Source of the DNA: Archilochus colubris
Taxonomy: Eukaryota; Chordata; Aves; Apodiformes; Trochilidae
Assembly (NCBI GenBank): GCA_023079485.1
Contig: CM041091.1
Location: 34,037,093-34,101,092, forward strand
DNA: 64,000 nucleotides
Reading direction: 5' to 3'
Of the stretch, positions 21,367 through 33,881 are shown one piece after another. Numbering within the stretch: the stretch's first letter is position 1; every line of letters begins with the position of its first letter. Below the pieces are notes generated by a model. It saw nothing but the letters and a program-made list of their open reading frames with translations, was not told where the DNA came from and made no database searches. A program made the translations under genes and the position numbers.

Positions 21367-24300
21367 CGTGGCCCTGGTGTGGGGACAAGGCAGTCTGACG
21401 TTTGGGAAGGGAACAGGCTGTGCTGGCACAGCTGGGGGAGCTGAAGAGCTGCTGGGAAGGGCTTTGGCTTCCATCAGCATCTTCCTCCAAGGCAGGGGTT
21501 GGGTTCTTGTCCAGCTCTGCCACCCTGGAGCAGTACCTTGGGCTGGCATTCTGCAGGCCAGCAGCCCCTGTCCCTTTGGTTGTCCCTGCCCAGTGGTCAC
21601 ACTTGATGTTTAAATCAATTACCCAGACTTTAAGTCTCTCTCAGGTGCCTGCACATGGCCCTCATAAGCCTTGAGGGTTGGGGGCAAGGAGGGGGGTGTT
21701 GGCTTCAGCCAGCAGTGTGTACATGAATTCCAAGGTACAGAGCTGCAGTAAATCACTGAATGCCTGAATCGAGTTAGTTGTTGTTGTTTTGGTGAATTGG
21801 GACCATATTGGGGTCTCTAATAAGCTAATAATGGACAGTGCAGGCCTGGACCACACCGTAATGTATATTGTAGGGGAATATGGTAATAGTCTGAAATGGC
21901 AATTCTCCTAAATAAATAGCACATCAACTTGCTTAAACCTAATCATAAATGGGACAAATTGGACCCATGTGCAAACAGAAACCTGAGCAGAAGGCAGGAG
22001 TTAAAGAAGTCATTGTTTCCCAGCCTGACCCTGGGCAGAGAAAGCCTGTGTCAGGTTACATCTGTTAAAATGATTCTAATGCCAGCCCAGTATTTTAATT
22101 ATAAATATATAAAACATTTAATAAGAAGACATTCTGGGCTTACTAAGCCTTTAAAAACTGGATGTGGGCGGAGTGGGTAGAATGGGATTCCATGTGCCCC
22201 AGCCCAGTGCCAGCAGATAATGATTGAATGTTTTCCTGTAATAAATTGAAAAAATCTGGTTTGTAAGAATGGATCCAAATCACTTGGCATTAGGAAGGTA
22301 ATTTGTTACCTAGCTTCCTCTTGGAAACAGACAGCTTCCAACTTTGCTGGAACTTAGTTTCTAGGGACTGTGATGCCCAAAAAAAGAGAAAGAAAGAAGG
22401 ACCAGGATGCTGATGGCTCTGATGTGGATGCACATGCAGACACACAGACACATGCTGGGGTTTCTGCCTCTCTCTCTCTCTTTTTTTTTTCCTCTCAGTT
22501 TTTCAGTCCTCCCTCTCATGGCTCCAAACACAAGATTCAGCAGCCAAAAAAAAAAAAAAAAAAAGAGGTTACTCAGGACAAAAGCCAGATCTATAGCCAC
22601 CTTCTTTGTACCTTTCCAAATCTCAAGCCTGCTTAATTATGATTAATTGCCACATGGATAATCAGATACAGTTTCAAAAGGTTGGAGATGACAGTCCAAG
22701 GACACCAGGGAAGAAGGAAGGTTTGCCTTTGTTACAAGCAAAAAAATAAAATAAAAATACCAGGTCCCTTCCTCAGCCCATAACCTTTTCTTATTTTAAC
22801 AATTCCAAACGGAATTAATACCATCAGTATATTGTTCCCACTCCTGGGAATTGAACTTCAACTGTACAATTTCTGCAGCTGTCAGTTTTTCCAGCCCTCC
22901 TGTCAATAACACAATGTTGGGGTGCCCTTCCTCTCCAATGAAAGCAGTTTCAAGTTTCTGCTTTATGTCTGTGCTTTCTGGGTGGTGTGACATGATGAGA
23001 AAGTATAAAAAAAAATAATAACAGCAGTTAAAAAGCTTCCACTCTTGACTTAACTGGATCAAATGTAATAGACTACAGTCTTTTCTCCTGATTTCCTTTG
23101 CTTGTTTTAGAAAACACTGCGAAAAGTGCAGGAGATTTTGTCTTGCCAGCTCTTTCCTCCATTTAAAATCCCTTTGGCTAAGTCAAGGATCACAGTATGT
23201 CATTTCCAGCCTAACAGAAGTGCTGGGCCTTGTTCAGCTCCTATTACTAGGAGGCAAATCCCTAGGTTGCAGGCGCCAGTGTTTCTGCCTTTGGCTCCTT
23301 TCCCAGTATTGTTTCCTTCATTACATTCCAGAGTGCCTCTCAGCCAGTTAATGTTTGCACTGGGAGGTCCAAATATCCAGCAATCAGCACTGAACTTTTC
23401 TCTTTTTGTTGAGAATTGCAGGTTTCAAACGCCAGCGCTGGCTTTAAAGAGAGAGGGGGAAAAAAAAATAAAATAAAATAACCAACCTTACAGGTGAACA
23501 CGACAGCACTGATTTCCATTTTATTCACAAACAGTAATATTTTTTTCCTGCAGTTGCTCCATGTGGCACTCGTAAAACACTTTCAGGAGATGTCTGGCTT
23601 TTTCTGGGCTCGCAGGGGCTGGAGCTGTGGTCCAGATTTGTGCCCTCCACAAACCTCTCCCAGGCATCAGGGCAGAGACTCCCTCTCTCTGATAGGAGCT
23701 CTGAACATTATTCTAAGGAATGAAATCCTTGTTGTCATTAAAAACATCCTGAAAGCTGGAAATGGATCCCATCCTTCGGATCACCCAAAGGGTCAAAGTG
23801 TTCACCCAGGCTTAAGCCCCGGGGTGGGAGGTTTGGTTTCTAATGACTCTTGGTGTCTTTGGATTTGTAAGATCAAGGGTAAAGTGCTGCCTTTTGAACT
23901 GTTTGCATCCCAGGCACAGAGGGGAATCACACTCTGGGTTTTCCATGGATATTCATTTGCCCATGTGGTTGACCTGGAGTGGCTTTGGGTGGCTCCAGGG
24001 AGGTGGACCAGGATGGGTGGTCACCTCTCAGAGCAGCACCCTCTTCTCCCACCATCAGAGAGCCTTCTAAACAGCAAGAAAACTTTCTCTGCTTCCAGCA
24101 GGGGATAAAACCCTTCATTTTCACAAGTTGTACCTTAGACAATTTGAATTGTGCTACAGGAAGGCTCTTGATAAGCCAGCCCTCTGCAGTTTGCTTTCTG
24201 CAGGCCTATTATTAAATTCCAAGAACCAGCCATGGGTCACGGGCTGAAATAAGCAATTAAAAAAGTCCACAGCATTTCCCTGTGGAGAGAAGTAAAAAAA

Positions 24301-24579
24301 AAAAAAAACCCCACAAACAAAACCCAAGAACAACAAATAACCCAACTGTACAGGTTGGGAAATCCTGGGTGTTTTCCATAAAGCCTCCAGCTATGCTTCC
24401 ACCCATGATCATATGTCATATGGATGGTGTCACAGTGTCCTAAGGGTGCTGGCTCACAGCAGTGATATGGAATTCATGGAAGTGTATATGCTCAGGGAGA
24501 ATACTAATGTTAACTCAGTCTAAATAACAACACTGCCAAAGGAGGGAAGCAAAAGATGAAATACAGTGGATTTCAGGAG
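21367..24579. other. Non-coding stretch, no gene recognised
   Basis: Ordinary sequence with (CT)n/T tract 22468-22497, (A)19 at 22546-22564 facing it, A-rich patches near 22738-22757, 23459-23480 and 24294-24308, and a minus-strand frame at 22796-23062 that reads more like protein than its neighbours (see findings). No complete gene structure is visible. Confidence 0.5.
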
Positions 24580-24905
24580 GCAACAAGCTCTCATTTATTA
24601 AGATCACAGGCATTTTACAGGTTACAAATCATAAGGCAGAAATAACTTCATAATATACAGGTCAGGAATGTGCCTGGGATATTGAGGAACTATTTCCTTG
24701 GCAATAATCTGCCACAGATAGTCAGGAGCGTGCGTTTGCTGGCACAACAAATCATTGCTGATTAATTTTGTCTGCCTTTGTCTGGGAGAAGCACTTCACT
24801 CTCTATTTCCCACTTACTCGACTTCCCTGCTATTCTTTCTCCACGCATAATTTTTTGCAAGATAGACCAAACACAATGCTCTTTGTTTTACCTCTTTGAC
24901 ATCAT
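24580..24905. promoter_or_regulatory. Candidate conserved non-coding block
   Basis: Repeat-free, AT-rich, information-dense sequence without a sustained frame. It contains ATTAATTTT and CATAATTTTTT homeodomain-type cores and CTTTGT SOX/TCF-like cores (24778, 24881). The call rests on texture only; conservation has not been tested. Confidence 0.22.
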
Positions 24906-26564
24906 TTTTACCCGAGCACCCTGAGCCTGCACAGGGGGAGCCTGGGTGTGCAGAGCCGAGGTGCAGCCTCCCCTGGCACCACGGGCTGGGAGGCTGACAC
25001 CAATCCAAGCCCATCCCAGGGTTTGTTCAGCCCTGGGAACACATCCACCCACACAACTGCTTCTCCAGCCCGGAGCATGGAGGGGTAGGAGGGCATCTTC
25101 CTGATGGACACAGCCCTGGCAGCAACCAACTTATCTCTTTGTCCTCTCTGCTGCCACTTGCGGATGAGTCCCAGCACTGGATGTGGGAATCACTGCTCGG
25201 AATTGGAGTTTGTCACTTAAGGAGGAGGAAAAGCAGGGCTGGGTGCAGCTGGGAAGCAGAGGGAAGGGCTGAGCAGCACTGCAGCATCTTCCCTCACGTT
25301 TTATTTATTGCATCCTAGAGCAGCCAGGCTGGATGGTGGTCTGCCTGCCCGGCCTCCTGCAGGAGCTTCCCAGCAGCCCCAGAAGGACAATAGAGATGAT
25401 AAATGCCAAAGGCAATGTCAAAACCCATAACTTTCCTAACATTAACTTAATATTCACAGCCATTAAACACCAGCAGATCAGAAATGGAATATCTCCCAAG
25501 CAGGTGGAAACTTCTCCAGGCTCTGTGTGTGACAGCTGAGCATGGGATCACCTCTGAGGATGCTCCCCATCCCCCCAAAATTCCTGTGCTTTGAGACAGA
25601 GATTCCCAGTTCCATGCTGGTTATAATGAGATCCTCTGAAATGTGGGAGAGCCTCCTCAAGAGGGGTGGTAGATGTGGTGAGCCAGGAGCTCAGGAGAAC
25701 CCAGGCAGAAGGAGGATTCACTGCTGTGATAGAAAACACAGAGCAGAAATGTCCAGAGGAGGCAGATTCTAAAGATCTGTTCATCAGTGAAGCTCATTCC
25801 CAGAGGTGAACTTGCAAACCCAGCACTGCAAGGTACCCAAAGCATTTTGTTGAATGGTTTCTGAGCACTAAGATGGAGAGAAGGGTGAATTCTGCTGCCC
25901 TTCCATCAATGCCTCCAACCCCTCCCATAGAACAGAGGCTCCTCAGTTCACATAAATAAGAAGCAGATTTGGGGAAAAAAAAAAAAAATGGTAGCACCAA
26001 GACCTTGAGCAGAACGAGATCTGGTGTTGGAAACCACCCACCACCTGCAGGGGCTGTGTTGAGGTAATGCTGGTGCAGCCCTCAGAGCCCATTCCTTGGG
26101 GGGCTCCTGGGCTTCATTTTGTCTCCTGGTTTGGTTTTGCTTATTTCAGCTACAGCAACATGTCCCAAAATCTCCTCCTCTCCATATCTCCTAAAGGAGA
26201 GAAAACTGGTAAAGCCCAACCCTAAGGCAGGACGCTGGGGGAAGCAGTGACTCCTTCTTGTGTTGGGAAAGTGGAAGAGATTTCCCTGGAAGAGCTTCCA
26301 AAGAGGGGTGATAGGAACCTGGGGAAGTGGTTTGTTCGCCTCTTCCTCTGATTTATCTCACACCTGACTGAAGGCACCACAGAAATCAATGCTCTGGTTG
26401 TGGCTTCTGCTGTCAGTGCTGGCCTCCTGTGTGCCTTCCTTGGAGCCCACCACCATCCTCATCACCTTCTCCCTTTGGAATTGTAACCAAACCCAAAACA
26501 GTGTGTTCAGAACATTTCCTCCCATTCCAAAAACCAAAAAAAAAGCAACCAAAACAAAACATCA

Positions 26565-26590
26565 CCAAAAACCCCAAACCCCAAAGCCCC
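26565..26590 (-). other. Two-tetrad G-quadruplex candidate in an A/C tract
   Basis: On the minus strand, three GGGG runs (complement of 26587-26590, 26579-26582 and 26572-26575) and one GG (26565-26566) are separated by T-rich loops of 4, 3 and 5 bases. This permits a two-layer quadruplex only. It lies in the longest A/C-only tract of the window (26524-26600). Confidence 0.4.
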
Positions 26591-29438
26591 GAAAGAAAAC
26601 AAACAGCCAGCAGATGCTGATTTTCTCACTTAACTGCACATATTTTATAGTAATTCTCTCTGATTTGCTCCCAAGACACCCACCTGACCTTCCTTTCTCT
26701 CCAGTCTCTCCCAGTAGTGGCCAAACACTGCTAATCATGTAAGATTCAGCCCATGGAAATCGGCTGCAACCAAGAAATTTACCCTTTGCCCTTAACGCCT
26801 TCGCATGCACAACAGAGACCAAGAAATGTCTCTGCTAAAAGGAATGCATTTGCCTTGGCAAAACCTGATTTATTTTTTTTTTTAGACCAAACCAAATCAA
26901 CGCTCTTACGATAAATGAGTTTTGCTGCTTCACAAAAGCAACACAAATCTAAAAAAACCCCAAACAATCGGGTGAGTTTTTGGATGGGGAAGGACAAAAC
27001 ACATTTTTGAATTTTCAAAGAGCTCAAAAAGGACCAATATAAATATTTTTTGCTTCTCTCTACGTAACTGAAAGTAATTTACAAGCAGGAATTAATTTTG
27101 AATTAATGCATTGGAATGAAGCAGGGATTAGTAAGCCCAGAATTTTCCAAAGTTGCCCATGGACAATTTACTTGGGAGAGCATCTCCAGAGCATCCTTTT
27201 CCATTTCTGGTGGGAGCCGTGAGTCTCTGTGGTGGCTGAAACAATAATTGATGTAGGGGGGGGGAAAAAAAAAATTGGAAAACTGTTCAAATGAATTTAA
27301 GCTGCCTTTGTTATCTGAAAATAAGGAGGAGGCTCCACATCATCCCAGCAGTCAGGTTTTCATGCATCACCAAGTGCTTTGCAGGGCATCACTCAGCCAT
27401 GACAAGCTCAGGCACATTTTGAGCCGGATGGGCTGAGATGCAGCGAGCTGCAGTGAAGTGTCTTGCTCACACACCAAGTCTGTTGCAAGACCTGGGAACA
27501 GGACTTTTCTGTTTTTCCCATCCACCGAGAGCAAAGTTTATATTTTTCAGTCAAGATTACTATTTTCCTTTTCAGATTAAGGAAAACAAAAATGAGAGTG
27601 CGAGCAAACGGGTGACTCATTGCAGTTTCATTGCTGAAACACAGCTGCCCTTGTCACAGGAGCAGATTTCTTAAAGCCTGCATCCAAAATTTATTGCAAA
27701 ATAAAACTGAAACTTTTAAAAACAACTGTGCAAAAATAACAACGATGTTTCCAATCCTTTTTTTAATATGTATTTGTGAGCGGAGGTCCGGGCTCCAGCC
27801 AGGATCAAGGGTAGGACTGGAAACTTGGGAGAAACTGAGGTCTTGTGAAATTTGCAGACAAATTTTGCAAACCCACACAGCCTGCATTGGTTGGACCAGC
27901 TTCAAAATCAGTATGCAGCTTTTAAAGCTTTGATCTTCTAAGCCTTCTGGGATTCCTTCAGTGGCAGGACACTCTAACAACACCCACACCACCACCCAAA
28001 GGTAATATTGCCTTGATTCTCTGAGATTGCTTCTGAAAATCAGCAATAAGTCCTCAGCAAATGATCACAAATCAGGAAATAAAAGGGCTGTTGCACATGA
28101 GTAAATCCACTCCAAACTCGAGTGGTGCAATCTCTCCATTCTAGGAAAAAAACCATCCCTTGCTTTGCTGCCATCTTCCTGCTTTCAAAACCCTGAGACC
28201 TCCATCTGCCTGGCTGAACTTTGACTTGATGCCTCTCTGATATTATTAATTTACTCATTAGGTGAGTGCCACACCTCTGCAAATGAACTTAAATATAACA
28301 AATAAGATAATAAAAGAAATGTACCAATGGATGGAGAAGAACCTCATCAGCCTGAGGCTTGAGCTGCTTCTGAACTCACAATAATAGGATGGCCCCTGCA
28401 CGGTGCCTTGAAGATGAGGGGGTGAAAAAGTCTAGAAGGGAATCAAGAAAATGAGCAGTTGTGAAATGGCTTTTACTCTTTGTGAGTAAAATGTAAGAAA
28501 AATGTTGTTCTGGAAGGAAGCCAGGGATGATCAATGTCTGCTGTCTCCCCTTCATTTAATAAGCAAGTTGAGTAAGAAAAACGTGCAGAAGGTGGAGAGA
28601 GAAGAAGTGCAGAGGGAAGTGGGAGATGGGAGGGAGAGAAAGATGACCTGGTTTTTGCTTCCAAGCTAATTTTACATCTCTTTAACTATATTTAGTTACA
28701 TTTCTATTTAATTGGGCTGCAGTTATTGGACTGTGATCTTTATTGTTGCTTTCTGAGTAATTTAGACTTCCAAGAGTTCGTGGTTGTTGTGTTGTTGTGG
28801 TTTTGTTTGTTTGTTTGCTTGTTTCCCTAACACTTTGTGACCTTCTTCCATGAGTTTATTTTAGATCTAGTGGAATGTCCCAGAGAAAATTCCAAATGGT
28901 CCTTAATATATGAAATGTTTCCAGAAATTCTCAGTGGACCATGAATCTATTTTTCAAGCAGGGTGTATGGCATGCAAGCCCCATCTGAGGTTTTGTTTTG
29001 GTTTGGTTTTTTTTCCATTAGGAAACTATTGCCCAGTAGGTTAAAAGAAAATCAAGGATAATGAGATTTTTCCATGAGGCTGGAGCTGTTCACAGGGGTT
29101 TCCTCCCCACTAGATGTCACTGGAACTGTTTGAAATGTTTGGAAAAAAAAACACCCCAATTTCCCCAGGTTTTGAGCTTTCTTACTCACATGAGACTTGG
29201 AGCAGGTTGGTTACAAGCTCTGCTCTGGCTCATGAGCCTTGCAAGGGAAGGGGATGGTTTGGCATGGACTTGGGGGAAAGTGCAGGAGGAACTCCTGAAG
29301 TCTGGAGTTGTGCTTGGAGGTTTTGGTCTTCTTTGGGAAAGCCAAATTAAAGCAAAGCAAAAGCCTGGACACAATCACCCTTTGGCTTTGAGGTCTTCAA
29401 AGAAAGAGCAGGGCCCTGCAGAAAATGTGTCACATTGT

Positions 29439-29488
29439 TCTCAGGAGAGGTTTTCTCCTCAGATCAGGAGAAAAATGTCCTCCTGAGA
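29439..29488. repeat. 50-nt imperfect hairpin
   Basis: Left arm 29439-29459 (tctcaggag...ttttctcct) pairs with right arm 29466-29488 (aggagaaaa...ctcctgaga) around a 6-base loop. Nine base pairs at each end are perfect and a small internal loop of about 3-5 bases sits between them. It is shorter than usual pre-miRNAs (about 60-80 nt), and transcription is unknown. Confidence 0.7.
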
Positions 29489-30483
29489 CAGCAGTGACCC
29501 AGGGCAGGGATGGGCACAACACAAAGCACAAAAAAAGACAAAAAAAAAGGAAAAGAATTCTGACAAGTTGTGTTTTGAATTTTTCCCCAGCTGTCCTCCT
29601 CAGCTGTACCAATCCTCACCCCATGCTGGGAAGGAAAGCAGCTCCTTCTCAGATTATTAGGTCTACTATTAAAATTCTCCCTGTACTTCCAAGTGACTAC
29701 AGGAATCTTCTTCCATTCTTATTCAAAATTCAGTTTAGTGTGATTATGTGGCCATGCATCAAATATGGCAGTATAATATGTCCTTTCATCTACTTGCCAT
29801 AATACATCCCTTTTAGTGCCACATAAATCCCTGGAAATATTGCTGTCTTCTGCTCTTGAGATTCTTCATGTGCCTCTTTCCCTTACTGCCTTCCTCTCCT
29901 ATTGTTTCTCCAAGCTGAATTAATTGACTTTTTTCCACCCCTCTCACTCCTGGTGCTGAGCACAGCCCAGGGAACACCAGAGGGAGAGAGGAGCCCAGGG
30001 CAGCCCCATTGCTGCCACAAGACCCAGCCCAGCAGCACCAGCACCTTGGATCTCCCCTTGGCAGAGGTGCAGGAGGTTCTGCAGCCCTTTCCCAGGCTGC
30101 TGGTGACCATTTCACCCGTGCACATGGGTTACTACAGCCTCTCTCACAAGGGGTTGTGTTTATATTCTGGGATTAACTACGAGCAGGTGGTGAAGCTCTC
30201 CCCACCCGCAAAGCACAAGCTCTGCACCAACCTCAGCTTCTTCCTTCATGAAAATCTTTTTTAATAACTTCTTCAATGATTAATTGTGTCTTCATGGTGT
30301 TTGCTCCTCACCTTCCTCCAGCCAGGGGATGACCCAAGGACAGGGCATGCTCTCACACACCTGCCCCACCACCCCTCACAGGGCACACACTGGCTTTGGC
30401 TTAATTAATCATAACTTAATTGCACCTCTTCAGCATAACCCTCTGGTAGGCACAGTTGACTTACGTGGGGCAAGCATGATAAA

Positions 30484-30502
30484 AACAACAACAACAACAA
30501 CA
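30484..30502. repeat. (AAC)n microsatellite
   Basis: About six perfect AAC/ACA trinucleotide units within an A-rich context. Confidence 0.85.
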
Positions 30503-31200
30503 AAAAGAATATATTCCCTTAAACAACTTCTGGATTAAGTTGTTACAATACCAAGCCAGCAAACTTTCAACCTGCTCAATATTCAGTAAATTTAAAGAAA
30601 ATGAATTGAAGCTGCTTGCCTGTTTTAATATGTACTCCTGAAGACATTTCCCCACTTTTTTTATGGTTTAATTAAAGCCTCGTGGCGATGGTTTGCTTCT
30701 TCCTACCTACTATGCCAGTGGTTAGAAATTACAGGGCTTCGAGTCCCCTGCATGTCTTTAATTGCTGTGCTGAACATAAAAGAGCAGTGATATTTTTATC
30801 ACAACTGTTACAGCAGGCAAAATTAAAAATGCCCCATACCCACATGAGGGGAGGGAGCCCTGAGCAGGGCTGGGGCTCCCATCTCCCCCTTGTCCCTTGT
30901 CCCTTCCCCACCTCTGTGTCCCCAAAACCCTCTGATGGCCACAGCATCACTTGAGCCCTTCCAGTTTGCAGACTTTGTTTCTTTTCTTTTTTTTTTTTTT
31001 GGGGGGGGAGCAATATTTCACTCTGCTTTCTGTCCTGATGAGCAGGGAGAACTTCCTAAGACTGAAAAAAAAGTAAAGTGCAGAAATCTCTAAATTAAGA
31101 AAGAACTGTGAGAGAAGAGTGAGCACAGGACAATGCAGAGGAAGGTTACAAGTATATTAGGATAAGGGCACCACAATTATGTGAAGAAGTCTGGAGAGAA

Positions 31201-31930
31201 AAGATTACATTGTTCTGACAACAACATTTTTTCAAACATTTAGACCTTTAATATCATTAATTTAAAGTACAAGATTAAATATTTTATGCAAATATTAGAC
31301 AACAGCAAAGAGCCCCACATATTAGGATTTGAAACAAATTGAAAGCATGCAAGACATATTCATTTCTTAAGCAGTTTAGTTAAAAAATCAGTATTGTCTC
31401 TATTAGGATTAACTGACAGTAACTCTGTGTTCAAATGGATTTAACTTCACTCTGGTTTGTTTTCCTGATATCATTGTCCTCCAATAATCATGGATAAAGG
31501 GGAATGTAAAAAGGACAGATCAAGTAAAAATATATCTTCACATCATAAACAGAGAATTATGTTTAAATTTCATTACTAAATGGGATTTCAGCTTCATACA
31601 CCATGCCTAATCCTGCCCCAGAAAAGATGCATAAAACCTCCTGGCAAATTCCAACAGACTTTGTGGAAGTTGCATGTATTGATTAAAACATCAAGGAGTT
31701 ACATACAAACCAATAATGAATTACTTCTTGTTGGAAGATAAAACTTTGTGATATTTAAAATTACAGACTTGAAAGTAAGTAAAATTACCCCTAATTATGC
31801 AGAAGGGAGCAACACCTTAGCAGTAAACAAGATAAGCACCTCAAACAGCACTAATAATTTTAATTAACATTTTCTAGTTTCCTTTCACCTCCTTTCAAGG
31901 TCATCTGCTACCTTTTGCTGGTACAAGATT
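31201..31930. promoter_or_regulatory. Long AT-rich candidate enhancer block
   Basis: More than 700 bases free of simple repeats, visibly AT-rich and without a sustained frame. It contains an exact ATGCAAAT octamer at 31286-31293, many TAAT/ATTA homeodomain cores, including TAATTATGC near 31791 and TAATTTTAATTAAC near 31853, and GATA words such as AGATAA near 31735. This is the classic look of a deeply conserved developmental enhancer next to a transcription-factor gene, but it is unproven without alignment. Confidence 0.3.
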
Positions 31931-33059
31931 ATAGCACAGTGTTAAAAACGTACATTACATTACTAATCAGTTTGATAAAACCCCTACTTCCAGGACAGAT
32001 TTTTAATCTATTAAAAAAAAAAAAAAATTCCTTAATTTTGTGCAAAAGCAAACATTGCATTGTTTAACACTGACTACAGGAAGGAGTTTTGCAGTGAGTT
32101 GTTCTCAGAAGTCAGATTCCAGCAGCTGGGACTCAGTTGGTCATTTGGGGACTGATTCTGAACACCAGAGGCAAAAATTATTCTGGGCATGCTGGAAAAC
32201 CCCCTTAAAACACCTTATTTCAGGTGTAAAAATTAAAAATTTGGATTGCACTCAAACTGTTGAATATTCAGCTTGCAATCAAAGTTCAAAAGGCTCCTAA
32301 AGTGTGAGGACTAAAAATGAACATTTGGCCAAGTGTGATCATCTCTGCAGTCTTTGTGTTATTTTTTTTTCCTTCAGCACCAATTAATAAATGTGTGCTG
32401 GAGATTTATGACTTTGCTAAACTGTCTCTTTTTCTTTGCTAAAAAGTCAAAAAGTTGGTAGAAAAGGGCTTTGTTATACCAGTGGGTTTGTTCCATGCCA
32501 CAAATTTAATGTACGAGGTCACTTGGAATATAATGTGTAGTGAAAGAATCTCATTAGGCTAAAATGAATGTAAAATGTGTCAATTTGATCCAAATGAGAA
32601 CTGTAGTAAAACCATGTTTGATGTTCATGTGCAATAAATCTTTAACATTTGTCTGTAAAGTATTAGAGAATCCACAGGGAAATCTCTATTTGTGATAGCT
32701 GCACATTTTCAATGATTTTTCCTATAATCCTTTGTTGACATTTAGCATATGGTACCAGAAAAGAAGATCCTAAAATGAGAATTATTACTTATTATTCTAA
32801 GGTAAACAAAGATGGACACCTTGCAGAAAGGGCTTGGAGAAAGAGAAGGATCCTGGAAGCTTTGCTCTGGCAGCAGGGGCTGCTCCGAGTCCCTCCGAGG
32901 TGAACAGGGATGAAACGCAAGGTGCCCTACCTGGCTGAGACTCAATTCCGTGTTCAAACATCTGATGGCCCCATCCTGCCAGTTGGGGTTTACTTTTGAG
33001 ATATTCATATTGTTAATTACTGTTGTATTTCAATTTTCTCCCCAGTATTTTTGCTCTCT
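31931..33059. other. Non-coding stretch, AT-rich, no gene recognised
   Basis: It contains (A)15 at 32013-32027 and a second AT-rich, low-repeat piece (about 32540-32760) that may belong with the block just upstream. CpGs begin to appear at 32885-32950, leading into the CpG-enriched kilobase. No coding frame is recognised. Confidence 0.5.
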
Positions 33060-33540
33060 CAGAATAGCTTTATGGTTCAGCGGACCGAAATGACTAAAAT
33101 GAAAGATTTCCAAGATTTCTTCTGGGAGTAATTTACAAAAGACCACAATTTTTTAATTGCTCCTGATGTTTAGTTCTGGATATCTGGAAGAGGAGAAATC
33201 AGCCCAACTCTTTTAGTTGCCACACCAACCGTATCGAATATGTGGGGGTTTTTTGGGTTTGTTTTTTTCTTTGCTCTCTCGCGGTTTTCTCTCCTCGCAG
33301 CCTCTGGTCCCTGTTTGGAGGGCTGGGCTGTAGCAGTGCTGGGGTGTTTATATTTCTGCAGCTCACACTTGCTGTCACAAGAGAGTTATGAGCTATTTAC
33401 GTCCTTTGAGGAGGCTCGGGGAATAATGGGTGAAATGTCAGAGACAATTAGAGAAAAATGGAGGCATTTCATTTAACCAGGAGAAGGAACACGGAGCTCG
33501 TGCTGAACGACTGAACCCCGAGCTCCGCGAGATTGCTGCA
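33060..33540. promoter_or_regulatory. CpG-enriched, low-repeat block (candidate enhancer or promoter)
   Basis: I count about 15 CpGs in 480 bases, far above the sparse background of the window, for example tctcgcggttt at 33278, tacgtcc at 33399 and a cluster at 33491-33541. A strong acceptor match (ttttctctcctcgcag) ends at 33300. The frame after it is open to a stop at 33474-33476, and its C-terminal part is charged and helix-like (QESYELFTSFEEARGIMGE). Perfect 9-bp arms cggagctcg (33492-33500) and cgagctccg (33529-33537) form a small hairpin. It is not a full CpG island by length or density. The most economical reading is a conserved regulatory element; a terminal exon is the alternative. 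Confidence 0.3.
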
Positions 33541-33647
33541 GGAGGAGTTGTGGCAATTTAGTCTTTAAAAAGATATATAAATAAATAAAACAAAAAAGCC
33601 AAACAACCCAACCTTACAACACTCACATGCCAAAGGTTGCAACACAA

Positions 33648-33737
33648 GCTTTGGCAGGAAACACAAAAATGCTCCAGCATGGGAAAAGTCTTCGAGCAAG
33701 CTTGCATCTGCGCTGGGTTAGGTTTTCCTGCCAAAGC
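33648..33737. repeat. 90-nt stem-loop with 14-bp perfect outer stem
   Basis: gctttggcaggaaa (33648-33661) is the exact reverse complement of tttcctgccaaagc (33724-33737). Inside, CCAGC near 33675 can pair with GCTGG near 33713, and a gcaagcttgc palindrome sits toward the apex. Total length is in the pre-miRNA range, but the internal loops are larger than usual, so an RNA gene is only a possibility. Confidence 0.6.
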
Positions 33738-33881
33738 AAGAGGAGCTTTCTGAAGCCAAGGAATGGCTTTGTGGCCTTAGAAACAACACTGGGGAGCTGG
33801 GCACCACCATGCCCTGACAAACCCTCATCCCCATCTCTCCCCCCAACCCACACCACCTTTTCTTTTCTTTTCTTTTCACAG

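Larger units (their letters stand above)
24906..31200. other. Non-coding stretch, no gene recognised
   Basis: It includes (A)14 at 25975-25988, an A/C-only tract 26524-26600, an A/C-rich patch around 26950, (G)10(A)10-type sequence near 27257, (TTTG)n at 28802-28817, a 50-nt hairpin at 29439-29488, (AAC)n at 30484-30502 and a T14/G8 junction at 30987-31008. Frames are short and unrecognised. Donor/acceptor matches such as the TTAG|GTGAGT at 28262 occur, but no exon series is formed. Confidence 0.5.

Noticed and set aside
28145..28261. 117-bp interval between an acceptor-like cattctag and a TTAG|GTGAGT donor
   Set aside because: No continuous frame of interest and no other support; isolated splice-site pairs of this quality are expected by chance.
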